Assembly (NCBI GenBank): GCA_015680685.1
Contig: MNCI01006861.1
Span: forward strand, 406,706 to 458,958
DNA from: Gnetum montanum
Taxonomy: Eukaryota; Streptophyta; Gnetopsida; Gnetales; Gnetaceae
Length of the DNA: 52,253 nt
Reading direction: 5' to 3'
Part shown: positions 1 through 10,481 of the stretch, one piece after another
Position numbering within the stretch: position 1 is the stretch's first letter
How the letters are laid out: each line of letters opens with the position of its first letter
Notes under the pieces: generated by a model
What the model was told of the DNA's origin: nothing
Database searches by the model: none
What the model saw: only the letters and a program-made list of their open reading frames with translations
Position numbers and translations under genes: made by a program

Positions 1-17
1 AATCCCTACATTTGATT

Positions 18-355
18 TTATTTAAGGTTGTATCTTATTTTTATCTTATTCAAAATTTGAGGCCCCAAGATAGAAAAGTCAAATCCCTTAATAAAATAGC
101 ATTTGTGTTCAATAGGATCATATAATTTGTATCTAATTATTTTAGGATCATAACCAAGAAAAGTATAATTTCTACCTCTATTGTCCAACTTACTCAAAAA
201 TTGTTTTGAAGTTTTTACATAGTAATGACACCCAAACATTTTCATATGAGAAATGTTAGGAAGATTATTGTAAAAAAGTTCATAAGGAGTCTTGTCTTTT
301 TTCTTGCTATTAATATTTCTATTTGTAATATAGATAGTCATATTTATTGCCATGC
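18..355 (-). pseudogene. Copia integrase, C-terminal part
   Basis: The minus-strand frame reads TPYELFYNNLPNISHMKMFG, followed by KLDNRGRNYTFLGYDPK. These match the conserved copia motifs TPYE-W--KP--SHLRVFGC and KLD-RS---IFLGYD found C-terminal to the DDE core. The piece continues the integrase of the element at 1913-2420; the two were separated by a later insertion. The upstream residues (TIYITNRN) match the helix with the usual YI-NR motif. The frame ends by running out of recognisable sequence at the window edge. Confidence 0.88.
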
Positions 356-1912
356 TTTAGTAGCCATTCATTTGGGTATCAGACCTCAAAAAATATTGAT
401 GATAAACAAAGAAAATTTAGAGCACATTACAAGCTTGACATTGAGTAGATATCATTAAAAATTTATACATGGAAAGAAAAATATTTCCAATTTTAGAATC
501 ATCTACTCACATGTACAATTGTACAATTGATACATTGATAAAAGAAATAACCGATAAAATAATTATTAGTAGGAAAGAAGTTCCCAGTTCTAATAAGATT
601 TATATCACTTTTCAATATCCATGTCTAAGCTTACAATAGTAAAGGGTTTCAAGATAGAGAGTTGTGGCTTAACACCAATATTTATATCAAAGCAAGAAAG
701 TGGTACCACTTATGGAAGATCTTCACTTTGTCACTTGTTATTAATCATACATCAAGAATCTTCACCATCAACCATAACCTTCTTGTCGATACTAGTTTTA
801 ATCTTTAAGTTCATAATATTCTTTTTAGACAAGGAAAAATTTGTCTTGAAAGTTATCTATCTAGGCTATTTGATATTTTCTATAGTAGTAGTAAAATTAT
901 ACATAGAAGCTTTTGTCTTCTCTAGATTTTTTATTGCCACATGATCATTCTTATTATTTTATTAAGTTGATTTTTCATATCTTCAACTTCATATTGTTTA
1001 TTGCTATCTTCAACTTCAACACATTTTTTCTTCAGAATTTTCTTTCTTGAGTAAAAAAGAACAAGCATTAAACAAATATCCTTTATGATGATAAAAGTTG
1101 CGAAAATTAGGAAGATTAGAATATGTTATTGGCTGAATATATGTCTTTCCTCCTACTTATAATACCAATTCCTTTTTATGATCAAAAAGGTTGATTTCAT
1201 CAAAAGTTGTAGAAATAGACTCCATATATTTAATGGGACTAAGAAGACTAATAATTTCCTACTCAGCTTTCTAAAAAATCATTGGAAGATTATATAACTT
1301 GATAAAATATGGAACTTTAGCATATTCTTTAGATTAGACATCAAAATTTGGAGCCCACTTATGAATGACCAACAGTACATGCTTATTTATAAAAGACCCT
1401 ATATCTAGAGCACAATGCACCATCAAATCATTTCCTAACTCAACAAGTAGAAAAAAACAAGCATGAAAAACTTAAACGTCATGTTTTTTCATCACATCAT
1501 TTAAATTCAAAATGAAATTTTGATTGTGAGGTAGGTGACCCAAAATTGAAATGAACACATATTGTAATGAAAAATTAGCAAACAATGACTCATATACATC
1601 ATTAGGAAGAAGAAAATTAGGTGTTGTAGTTGCATCAACATCATTGGAAGAAGGTGTTATAACTTTTTTCTTACACGCTTGTAGATTTGCATTTTGAGAA
1701 TCAACAAAAATTTTTGCATCAATAAAAGAATTAGAAATTTCAACACTGGTTGAAGAAAGTGAGAGTAATATAGAATCTTGCATAGGGGAATTCTAAAGAA
1801 ATTAAATTGGTTGTAGAAAAATTGAAAAGAAAAAAATCATGCAAAAATTGTTTGATTTTATTTTGTAGAATCGCATTGTGCAAGATCTTGACCCTTAGTA
1901 GCTATTTATTTG
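356..1912 (-). mobile_element. ORF1-only LINE-like insertion with target duplication
   Basis: The insertion splits the copia integrase. It is bounded by a 19-bp imperfect direct repeat, 356-374 and 1894-1912 (16 of 19 identical by eye), which fits target-primed retroposition. The body (375-1893) holds a minus-strand gag-like ORF1 of the DUF4283 type and nothing that looks like endonuclease or reverse transcriptase. LINE copies usually lose the 5' end. Here the ORF1 end is kept and ORF2 is absent, so it is either an internally deleted copy or an ORF1-only derivative. No poly-A tail is obvious at the left end. Confidence 0.6.
1020..1783 (-). pseudogene. DUF4283 / zinc-knuckle ORF1 protein of a plant LINE
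   Basis: The minus-strand frame starts MQDSILLSLSSTSVEISNSF (1783) and runs, with a few stops, to about 1020. Around 1420-1340 the reading DIGSFINKHVLLVIHKWAPN resembles the 'gPW-i----l-l--W-P-F' signature of DUF4283. Further on, KVPYFIKLYNLP matches the W-R---LP motif. VGGKTYIQPITYSNLP, then Y-HHKGYLF-AC, matches the zinc knuckle that follows DUF4283, with early cysteines lost. Such proteins are ORF1 products of plant L1-type LINEs that bind element RNA. The match was made by eye without a profile search. Confidence 0.6.
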
Positions 1913-2420
1913 TTTAGGATGTTTGAGTAGACATCTCATCATGTCTTGTAAAATTCTATTTTTTGTTTCAACAATGCCATTGGATTAAGGGCTATATCCA
2001 TAAGTAGTTTTGTGAAAAATACCTTCTTTTCTACATAAAATTTTAAGGCTTTTATTAATAAATTCTCCTCCTCTATCTATACAAATAGTTTCAATGGTAA
2101 GGTTCATGGTGTTTCTCATCAAATTGAAAAAGCCTTCAAACTTGTTAAAATTTTCATTTTAAGATTGTAAGTCCATGTGAACTTGGAATAATCATCCATC
2201 ATAACACAAATTTAGTTTGCTCCTTCAATAGAAGTGTTAGGCATAGGCCTAATAAACTCCATGTGTAGGATTTCAAGAAGGTTCATTGGTTCTTTACATG
2301 GGATTGGTACAAAGTAAGTTTGTTTGCTTGCCTTGAATGAACACTTTACATTTGTGTTTTGGGATATCTTTGATTTTGATGCTAATGGCTTTGTTCAGCT
2401 TTATCATTTTTTTAAAATTT
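1913..2420 (-). pseudogene. Copia integrase catalytic core (rve)
   Basis: Minus-strand reading gives FVPIPCKEPMNLLEILHMEF (about 2310-2250), then MDDYSKFTWTYNL (2200-2160), TICIDRGGEFINK (about 2090-2055) and NGIVETKNRILQDMM (about 1980-1935). These carry the three acidic positions of the DDE core: D in DDYS, D in IDRGGEF and E in GIVETKNR. The enzyme would join element cDNA ends to host DNA. Frameshifts and stops break the frame. The core is separated from its C-terminal part (18-355) by the LINE-like insertion. Confidence 0.85.
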
Positions 2421-2597
2421 TGGAGTAATATATGTGTCAACATCTCTTATGCCAAATTTTAGCTTCTTCATCTTGAATTGAAGAAGGTTGATATTTTAAA
2501 GCTTCTAAAGAAGTGATGTTGGATTTTTCTTGAAGTTTTGTCATTTGAGCAATATTTTTGATGTAATTTTATTTCTTCTTTGTCATGTAAATAAGAT

Positions 2598-2912
2598 TTA
2601 TTTATTTTTTGCTAAACAATAAATTCTAAGGCTAAGAGCTTTTCTTTTACAAATGTCTTCTACATTTGGTTTTGTTATGATGCACCAATCATTTTTAAAG
2701 TTTGCATTAGTATCTTTCCTTTCCATTTGTCTAATTGAGAGAAAAGGATTTGATAAATTTGGTACATAAAAAGCTTCTAAAATGGAAATAACTTTATTGT
2801 TCAAGTATTTTCCATCACCAATCTTGATATTGTCAAATGTACTTAATTTGTAATTGAGTAAATAATCTTTATGTGGTGTCATCTGATTTGAGCATCCACT
2901 ATTAACAATCAA
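2598..2912 (-). pseudogene. Copia protease start / gag-pre-integrase junction
   Basis: The 104-residue frame starts IVNSGCSNQMTPHKDYLLNY. This is the copia protease signature (W-(I/L)-DSG-S-HM) with the catalytic Asp replaced by Asn, so the copy would be inactive. It continues with AFYVPNLSNPFLSIRQME, matching 'VLYVP-L--NLLS---L', the conserved C-terminal part of copia proteases. It lies directly downstream of the zinc knuckle and upstream of integrase, as expected. Confidence 0.85.
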
Positions 2913-3055
2913 GGGATTTTGTTTGATAATATTAATGACATTAAGACTTTTGTGATTACCTTGATCAAAGTTGGCTTTAGTAGTTGTGCCTTCTTTTTCA
3001 CTAGTTGCTTCTTCTCTTTTACTTTGCTATTGTTGATAAGCTTCAAATCCCATCC

Positions 3056-3110
3056 ATGTTCTACAATCTTCAATGGTGTGTCCTCTCTTCTTGCAAAAGC
3101 TACCCTATGA
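3056..3110 (-). pseudogene. Gag zinc knuckle of the copia element
   Basis: In one minus frame I read GSFCKKRGHTIEDCR. This is the CX4HX4C half of a CX2CX4HX4C retroviral-type zinc knuckle, with the first cysteine changed to glycine. The knuckle binds element RNA during packaging. It is followed by the residues that lead to the protease at 2912. The frame differs from the adjacent gag pieces because of frameshifts. Confidence 0.75.
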
Positions 3111-3476
3111 AATGGAGAAATTATTATCATCATCATTATCCTAGCCTTATCCCAACAAAATGGGCTTAGTTGTGTGAGTTTGTTTATGTCATTTACTTTT
3201 ATGAAGAGTTAGATCTTTGTTCTAGGTGACGATGTTGCATGTCATTTTAGGAGAATGTCCTAGTAAGTTGTTGCTCATTTTCCATAGTAACTAGGCCCTA
3301 TAAATGTTACACATTGCATTTGGGGAATGCCTTAGTATCTGAAAAATCCAAAAAAGAACTTACCAATGTAATTTTTTAAGGTTTTATAGCTTACTATCAA
3401 CTTGATGCTAACCCTTCTCCTTTTGTATTTGGGCTTGGTATTGGCATTGGAAAAGTTAAAATGGAGAAATTGTTAT
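3110..3476 (-). mobile_element. Short RTE-derived (SINE-like) insertion with 18-bp target duplication
   Basis: The insertion lies between two copies of an 18-bp direct repeat, 3110-3127 and 3459-3476 (17 of 18 identical), inside copia gag. Read on the minus strand it ends in ...TTGGGATAAGGCT followed by a GAT/AAT-type microsatellite. That is the tail I associate with plant RTE-clade LINEs. A diverged relative lies at 14672-14945. The size (331 bp) and lack of ORF suggest a non-autonomous element mobilised by RTE machinery. Family assignment is from memory of the tail motif. Confidence 0.7.
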
Positions 3477-3479
3477 AAT

Positions 3480-4333
3480 TTCTCTAATTATAGTTTCATC
3501 TTCCTCTAGCTTAACCTCTTCTTTTTATGGGTGAGAATTTCTCATTTTTATTTTAATTTATTTATCTATTTTCATGGTCCTGAGAATTTGGATTTCTAGA
3601 GTTGAATTGGTTTTATCTTTCTCTACCTCTAAATGTGTCTACTCTTCCTCTTTAATTGAACAAATAAGATTTTTCATGTATTTTGTGGTTTCTTCTAGCC
3701 TTCATAGTATGCAAAGTACAAATCTAAGCTACTAATTCATCTATACTAAGCATGTTAAGATCCATTGATAACATAATGTTTTGCATTATATTTTCATATC
3801 TTGCATTTGTAGAGAGGGCTTGGACACCTTTTGTACTTTTTGTCTTGTAGAATAGCCACATGTATATTCATCAATTCTTTTGATGTTGATGTATATTCTA
3901 GAGAAAAAATTTTTGATATCGTCATTGGGCTAGATTTCAAGTGCATCACATTCTTGTTTGTATAGAAGTTGTTGCATTTGTCTATTTTCAATGTTTCCCT
4001 AGTATTATAATTGGAGAGTATCCCACGTTGTCTTTGACACTATTATGAACAGTGAGTCTTGAAAATATAATGTTTGAAATACTTGCAAAGAGCATTGTAG
4101 TGGCCAAATTAGTTTTCTTTTCCTTGTTTTCATATTCTTTAATTCTAGTCCTTATAATATCTTCAAAATCATAAATGTATTTGAACTAGTTTGAAAAATA
4201 TCCCAACAATCATTGTGCTTAAGTAGGCCTTGAATAGGGCTTATCCATAATCTAAAACTTTGAAAACAATTAAATATCATGGAGAATTTAGGAATCTCCT
4301 TGGCATTTGTGTGATTGAAAGTTGACTTGTTCA
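3480..4333 (-). pseudogene. Copia gag (UBN2-type)
   Basis: Minus-strand frames read IPKFSMIFNCFQSFRLWISP, then IQGLLKHNDCWDIF, which matches the copia gag start 'F-G-NY--W---M---L'. Further on, TTWDTLQ (about 4050), DDIKNFFSRIYINIKRIDEY (about 3930-3870) and MQDMKI match the UBN2 domain. Many stops and shifts occur. Gag forms the cytoplasmic particle. The gene begins just after the primer site at 4334-4345, as in intact elements. Confidence 0.8.
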
Positions 4334-4345
4334 GCTTTGATACCA
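4334..4345 (-). promoter_or_regulatory. Primer binding site, tRNA-iMet type
   Basis: The minus strand reads TGGTATCAAAGC, one base from TGGTATCAGAGC. That sequence is complementary to the 3' end of initiator tRNA-Met and used by most plant copia elements. It sits immediately before gag and marks the LTR/internal border near 4346. Confidence 0.8.
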
Positions 4346-5900
4346 GTGTAGACAATGATGACAATGAAAATGTAAATATTTTATCCATGAGGATTTTCCA
4401 TGGGTCAAGAGTCAAGACTAGTATATGGTGAGTTTACCAGATTTTAAAATGTGATGTGTTTTCGAGGCTAAATTAATATTCCGATTTAATATTTGGATTA
4501 TAATGTTCCCTATTTAAATATTAGAACCTTGGGCTAACTTTAGGATTGAGGAGCTAGCCAAAATTTGGTGGTGCTAGATTACCTTCATTACAAAGATGTC
4601 ACCTTGTCTGTGACTAACTTGCGAGTTGTGTATCCATGGAAGAATGAATGGTTAAAAGTCAAAAAAATCATCAAGACAACAGTCATTAGATTCAATTCGA
4701 GTCAAATCCACACTTATGACTATCTCTCATAAGCCAAATCATAAATTCTCATCCTAACTTCTAACTTAAGTTGTAGAATGTAATTTTATAATTAAATCAA
4801 ACTTGAAGCTTTTAGTACAAAACGTAAATTGTGAGGAACACAGGAAGATGTCATCCAATCGGTAACTCTACCTTGCTGTTTCCTGATGCAACAACCTCAA
4901 TAGCCCGTTGATGGACTCCAATGGTTTGTAGTTGCCACAAGGCTTAACTAGTCCTCTAATTTGTAGAAAAATAGCTTCAAATTAATGTGGATCTCTTAGG
5001 TATTGAATCTATTTCAACTTGAGTGAGGTGCCTCCTTTTATACTGGAAGGGCTTACATCTTAATTCTGGGAAAAGTTAGCTAGATAAACATATTGATTTA
5101 TATTGCAGAAATCAATATGGATTGATTTTATCATTTGAATCATAGTTGCTACCATTTTCGGTTTCTAAATTTATCGAATCTTCGTCATGTCCATGCCTTG
5201 GATCCATATCTTCATTCTATAGAGATTTATGGATCTCCTTGGCTTTAATTTTATGGAAACTTGTCGCAATCATTGTAGAAAGTTATAAGATTTAGATAGA
5301 TACAAGTCGATTCTGGCAAAGTAGATTGATATGTTATCGACACTTATCTTGCGATACACAGACATGATAAAAGTGATTAGTACATGTCAAGGGATTCAAC
5401 ATACTTCAATATGGTGAGATAACAAAAAAAATTTAAGCTAATTTTTATTAAAACTGAAGGTAATTAGGGGTTCATCAAGCATACTTGGATTTTGTGTGTT
5501 ATTAACATAGAAGTTTAGAACATTTTATAATAATTTAAAGCACAATACAAAGTTAGGATATTAGAATTTCATTGATGCTAGTTGTTAGCTATCATTCATC
5601 AGGCTAAGTTTGTAGCGGGTATCAATATTTTCTTTCTTCATTTTAGATAATTCCAGTGCTTCTTGGTAGAACCTTAATAGAATTCATTAGATTTTATGAC
5701 ATTTGCACATTGTGGTTACTAACATGTGCTATGTAAATGTGTGCCATTTGGAATTCAAGTGCTTTTCCGAGTAGCATCTAGGTTGTTTTCCTTTACTATG
5801 AATGAACTCAAACATTTCATGCATATTTCCTGTTAGTAATTGGAGAAGAGAGACAAATGATAAGTTCTTCTTCACAGCCTTTATACCTGACAAGATGCCC
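4346..5900 (-). repeat. Copia 5' LTR region (right end not fixed)
   Basis: The sequence from the primer site to at least the TATA box should be R/U5 of the 5' LTR. On the minus strand a TATAAAAGG box lies at 5042-5034, about 690 bases before the primer site, followed by a GGCACCTCACTC stretch like a transcript start region. The U3 must extend right of 5042, but no matching second LTR is in the window, so the outer end is unknown. I saw no other gene in 4440-5900. Confidence 0.5.
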
Positions 5901-6595
5901 TTTTTAACCAATTGCACTCCTTTTTACGCTCACGCTGACTACTGCATGGGCATTTTGGTTTAGTTACCACCCAAGGACACTAGTGGCGGTGGCGCTAACC
6001 AGGTCTGGGCTGTTTTGTCCTCCAAAATGGATAGGTACATTTGGTTTTGTTTTCTATGTTTGGTGCTTTGGGCTCCGTTGTTTGGCTGGGTGCCAACCTT
6101 CTGATATTTGTGCTAAATGCTAAGGTTAATTTGAGGTATAGAGTCAGACTTATATAAAAGTTTAATAATGAAAAAGGTAGTCAGTACTGTGCCCTCCTCG
6201 ACCTTGCTCATCAAGACATGCTTTTTAAAACGTTCTTATGCAAAATCTTTGTTCAGTGGGAGGGATGATGTTGCTTTTGGCTCAGTTTGTTTGTCTGGAA
6301 ATAACGCAGTCTCTGACAGCAACGCTCCGGTTTTAACGTTTCGTTTCTGTTTCCGTGGACCAGCAAGTTCACGGTGTCTACCTTAATTAAATAATGACTT
6401 GTTCTTCTATAGGGTACGATTTTTTGGTTGCGGGGGAGGGGGGAGAGAAAAATTAAAACCAAAACCCTAACAGAGGTCAATGTTGCAAGATGAACCCCCA
6501 GTCAGTCACCTGCAACAAGACAAAAGCTTATTGCACCCCCAGGAGGATGACAGCTGAAAAAGGAGACCAATACTACTAACTCAAAGAGAAACCAT
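5901..6595. other. Unassigned CpG-containing stretch
   Basis: This is richer in G+C and CpG than the flanking DNA, with a G-run at 6430-6443. Part of it (6480-6595) is probably the 3' untranslated end of the LINE at 6596-7920, because it directly follows the stop of its minus-strand ORF2. Short open frames at 6168-6480 show no motif I recognise. It may be a relic of another element or of host intergenic DNA. Confidence 0.3.
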
Positions 6596-7920
6596 TTAGA
6601 AAAAGGTAATATTATTGATAAAGCCTAGTTCTCGACATTGAAGTTGAACAATATTAGCAATAGAGCATTTCATGCAGTAGTCAAATTCATTGTAGTTTGT
6701 GTTTTGATACCAAGCATCTAGGTGACATTTCCAAATAAAGAAGATAATCTCAAATAAGAGGATTTTCCAGGCTTTTTGAAGGTGACGCTTAATACAATCA
6801 TCTTGAAAGATACATTGAGGAAAACCAATAGAATGGTTAGGAAGGAAGACTTCGAGAGATTGACACCATTTCCAAATGTGTTGAGAGAATGAGCAATCCC
6901 AAAAAACATGTTGAAAAGAGTCATCCGCTTTACAAACGGGGCAATTAGGATGATCAATTCCTAAGAAATGAAGCCTATGTCTGATGGGAAGACCTTGATG
7001 AACCAAGGACCAAAAAAAGAAACGGTGCTTAGGTTGGGCCTTGGAAGTCCAAATCCAACAAAAAATAGTTTTCCACTGGTGGTCCTCAAAATGTAAACTC
7101 CAACGTCTATTTAGAGTGGAGAATTGAAAAACTTGTGCATGAAACCAAGATTTGGCTTTAGAGATGCGTAAAGAGCGAAGAGGGGAACCGTTAGGCCAAA
7201 ACCAATCATCATACCAAAGAGTATTAGTATGCAACTTATACACAACAAAGTTGGAAAGAACTTGCTCTATGTGTTGGTAAATGATAATATCTTGTCTTTG
7301 AAACCCCCATTTTACTTTCGCATGTGTCTAAGAGAGGGTAGGAGAATCATTTCTAACAATATATAATTGATCAATATGGTGGAGATTGTGGTCAGCAAAA
7401 CGATTGGCTCTATGAGAGAATTCATCATAAAGACAACCTACATTCTTTTTAAAAATAGGAGACCACCAGATTAAGTGTGTCGACAGAGAGTGCAAGCTTA
7501 TCTGAGAAGGTTTCCATTGCAACAAACCTCTAAGTTGGCTCCAACACCGCCAAATTTGCTTTAACAAGAAAGAACCTTTGATCTTTTGAGAGCCTCCACT
7601 AATGATCCAATTGCTCCAATGAGTATTTTGCCATCTATGGTGAATACCAAGACAAGAGATGTTATGCCTAAAAAGGATCTTCCAAGCTTCATCTCCTTCA
7701 ATACACCGAGTCACCCATTTGGAGGCCAAGAGAATACTCTGGTGCTCAATAGAGGCAAGGCCTAAGCCCTTGTGTTCTTAACTTAAAGCGCAAGTATCCT
7801 AAGCTACTCGATGAAAAGCTTTGTGATCATCCTTATCCCCTCAAAGGAAATTCCTAAGAATGTTGGTAATGCATTGAAAGGAAGATTTGGATTTCATTTT
7901 ATGTTTCCTTGTATTCGATT
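6596..7920 (-). pseudogene. LINE (L1-type) ORF2, C-terminal part with zf-RVT domain
   Basis: The minus strand reads ILRNFL-GDKDDHKAFHRVA, then HKGLGLASIEHQSILLASKW (about 7890-7720). This matches the plant LINE motif 'W-------GGLGLR----N-ALL-KW' that follows the RT core. It continues WVTRCIEGDEAWKILFRHNI, and at 7243-6596 a 215-residue frame holds WKTIFCWIW, then PKHRFFFW-LVHQGLPI, NCPVCKADDSFQHVFWDC, and IWKWC. This is the zf-RVT zinc finger (CX2C...HX4C). The frame is broken once near 7250-7330. The RT and endonuclease domains are missing, as in a 5'-truncated insertion. The ORF ends at 6596. Confidence 0.88.
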
Positions 7921-8300
7921 GTCGATTTAAAGTTAATTTCGCATGGAAATTAAATTTAGAAAACCGTAGGTTTCCTCAAGAGGGTATTAATGTTGGGGTG
8001 CTGGTGGATGCATAGGGATAGATAAACATGATATTCTCCACTATGCCTTAACTCCATTCGTGCTTATTATGCCAACTCATGTATTTTTTGATGATTAGTT
8101 GTACACCCATTAGTAAGTAAAAGTGGGACTTAGAAATACTTGTTTAAATAAAAGTAAAAGAATATCAATTTCAGCTAAATCTTATCCAAATAAAATGTTC
8201 ATATGCACTTAGAGTATCAAATGATAAGTTGAAGGTTCATGAGTTGGACCCCACAAAAATCACTCTTTCCAAATTGAAAATTTTTATTACATTTGTGAAT
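7921..8300. other. AT-rich stretch with no recognisable gene
   Basis: Between the truncated LINE end and the repeats downstream of the bHLH gene I see no coding motif, RNA gene or element end. Confidence 0.4.
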
Positions 8301-8304
8301 CAAA

Positions 8305-8912
8305 TAAAACCAAACATTATTTTTAATTCAAAAAGGTTAAATTTAAGGATGCAAAAATCATACAGTAAATTCTTCAGAACCATGATCGAATTTAGGATGC
8401 AGCATCTAAAGACTCCCCTAACCAAACACACTTCAATAAATTTACTTTAGAACCACATAAAAGTAAACAACATTTTTAATCAAAAGGTTGAATTCAAGAC
8501 TGACACAATCACAAAGTAAATCCTTGAGAACCACACAGGATTAAAGAACATTAAAGTTCAATTCAAGGAGGCAGCATTCAATGACTCACCTGACCAAATA
8601 CGCCCTAATAAACTCTTCAGAAAATTATATGCTTTTTAGAATAGACAGGGCCTACGACTATCGCAAAGGTGTTTTAGAATTACGGTCGATTTTAACCGGG
8701 ACTTTCCAAGAGGCTGAATTCAGGCCGGACGCAGCATCCAAAGACTCCCGTGACCAAACACTCTATAATGAACTCCGCGAAAAGAAAACACGCTAGAATG
8801 ATCTCGACAAAAAGTTTGCAGAGCTCTTTCCTGTATTTTAGAATAGAAAGGACCTACGAGCATTGCTTTTCGTGCGAAATTATGGTCGATTTTGACAGGG
8901 ACCTCCTTCCAG
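8305..8912. repeat. Diverged tandem repeats, about 160-200 bp period
   Basis: A box of the form GCAGCAT-(C/T)-AA-GACTC-CC-GACCAAA recurs near 8397, 8569 and 8730. A partner box (TTTTAGAATAGA-AGG-CCTACGA ... GGTCGATTTT-AC-GGGAC) recurs at 8637 and 8839. An AT-rich segment recurs at about 8308 and 8465. The copies are diverged, and CpG content rises towards the gene. They lie downstream (3') of the minus-strand bHLH gene. Open frames across 8229-8944 are by-products of the repeat. Confidence 0.65.
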
Positions 8913-8914
8913 CG

Positions 8915-9074
8915 GAGGTTACGCTACGCTACAATAGAAAGTAACTGACACATACTTTTGATTTTAAAAAACAAGAGGTTATGCTACAAAATAACTGACA
9001 CATTTGATTTTAAAAAACAAGAGGTTATGCTATGCTACAAAGTATAAGACACATACTTTTGATTTAAAAAACAA
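8915..9074. repeat. Three tandem units of 60, 46 and 54 bp
   Basis: Units start with GAGGTTA(C/T)GCTA at 8915, 8975 and 9021. Each ends in TTTTGATTT(T)AAAAAACAA. The internal ACTGACACATA block is shared. It lies about 200 bases beyond the stop codon of the bHLH gene. Confidence 0.8.
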
Positions 9075-9267
9075 AAACAATTACAAAGTAGTAAACTAGT
9101 GAGTTCTGTGCTGGGCTGCTGGCTAAGTACGTTCAGTGCAACAGTACTGTAACACGAATATTTTGTTCACGACAAACCGATAAACATGGGATTCGAATAC
9201 TCTTGAATTTCTGTAGCAGAGTGTATTGGAAAAATGGCTCCACCAGCAGTTTTACGAGACGACGCAT

Positions 9268-10481
9268 TCATGTGAAGTTACGATCCTTTGGATCTGCTGT
9301 GCACAGTGCCCCGGCATTAAAATCCTCACAAACCTGCGCGGGACAGGTTTCAGGCTTAACAATTAACCCTCGCAGCCGAATCCATTATCATCAAATTATG
9401 GAAGTCGAAGATAATACAGCCAGTAGAAATAAATCAAATAATACCTGAAGCAGCATCGTAATGCTGTTGCAATTGCCGATTGGGCACGCCCAAACACCCG
9501 CAACAGATGATCCCGAGCAAAGCACAACTTCCAGCAGCCTCGACAACGGAATCTCTCGTCTAACTGCATCTGCAAATAACATCGCATGCGCCGCATTCAA
9601 TCTTCGGATCCTCACCTTGACGGCATGTTCGTTCAAGTTTATCCAAACGATTTCTTCAGCGATTGAAATCCTATCATCGCACGACCTCACCTCCTTTAAT
9701 TGCTTTTCGGCTTCCTCCACCTCGGCTCTCAAACGATCTATGTACTTGGCTGCCTGTTGCAGACATTCTGATAAAGGTAGCCTTTCCTGCGGATAAAGTA
9801 CCAGAACAGCATCAAAGGCAATGATCCATAAAGAGAGGAGTGTAGACTTTAGATCACTGAATCAATAAAACGGCATTCGTATCCGAAGCAACAACATGTG
9901 AAACGGCAGTATTGATAACAAAGAATATAAAGCAAATCTGCTGAAATCCATTCCATTCTGAAAGCTCCAAAACGGCATCGATAATAGACGGCTGGAAAAG
10001 GAATGTAAAAGCTGCATTCATTTCGAAAATATGAAATTTTCAAAATTCAAAAGGATAAATGAAGAATCTGCATATGTCCGAAAGGAAGATGCAAGAGAAC
10101 ATGAAAATCTAAGACGCATTTAGCATAGATAATGCACGGACAGTAACAAAAAGTTTGTTTTTAAATTAAATCGAAAAGACAATGAGAAAAGGAGGTCACA
10201 CTCCGTTGCAAACATTCAATGTATCTAAACGAAATATCGTAAGAAAAGGCAGTTTTATGTAAACATACTCTTAAATTTACCGAAGGAACGAGCGAAAAAA
10301 GCGTAGAGCAAAGAGATCGCATGGAATTCCTTCGCTCCCTTTCCTTGTGTGCCAGAGAAGGAGGCGTGAAACATGTTTTTCTGCTAAAATCCTCTCGCTT
10401 TGGTTGCAAGAAGGATTCCTTCCAAACGGGATTACACTCACTAACATGTGCAAACAATGGTGCTTCTTGTTGTTCCTCCAT
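9268..10481 (-). CDS. bHLH transcription factor, three exons
   Basis: Predicted minus-strand exons are 10481-10281, 9786-9445 and 9333-9268, all joined in phase 0, giving about 202 residues. Introns of 494 and 111 nt have GT-AG ends (TCG|GTAAAT ... CCGCAG|GAA; CAG|GTATTA ... GCGCAG|GTT). Exon 1 carries the basic region and helix 1 (residues 43-67, LAHKERERRNSMRSLCSTLF then SLVPS). Exon 2 supplies the loop and helix 2 (68-87, LPLSECLQQAAKYIDRLR), then a short coiled-coil run (VEEAEKQLKEV) and a region (107-181) shaped like the C-terminal ACT-like fold of plant bHLH proteins. E47/E49 and R50-R51 of the basic region are present; the usual histidine aligns with Leu43, so DNA preference may be non-canonical. 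The ATG has A at -3 and G at +4. The layout resembles the small bHLH162-like group. Product: nuclear DNA-binding dimer, target unknown. If the last intron were retained, the protein would end at 9391 instead. Confidence 0.82.

Larger units (their letters stand above)
1..5042 (-). mobile_element. Ty1/copia retrotransposon, decayed, cut by window edge
   Basis: On the minus strand, from right to left, I see an LTR promoter region, a primer site, gag, a zinc knuckle, the aspartic protease start, an integrase core and the integrase C-terminal part. That order is diagnostic of Ty1/copia. Reverse transcriptase and RNase H would lie beyond position 1. The frame carries many stops and shifts, so it is a pseudogene. 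It is interrupted by a 331-bp insertion in gag (3128-3458) and a 1.5-kb insertion in integrase (375-1893), both flanked by long direct repeats. The right end of the 5' LTR could not be fixed; 5042 is only the TATA position. Confidence 0.85.

Noticed and set aside
225-944. Plus-strand ORFs at 225-458 and 621-944
   Set aside because: They are antisense to the copia integrase and to the LINE-like insertion, whose minus-strand motifs explain the sequence.
6431-6444. G-quadruplex at the G-run
   Set aside because: Only two long G runs are present; the evidence is too thin to call a structure.
6168-6480. Open frames on both strands in a GC-richer segment
   Set aside because: No motif, no splice-supported extension, and part of it is likely LINE 3' untranslated DNA.
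8581-8944. Plus-strand ORFs of 64-71 codons
   Set aside because: They lie in diverged tandem repeats, overlap in different frames and show no family motif.
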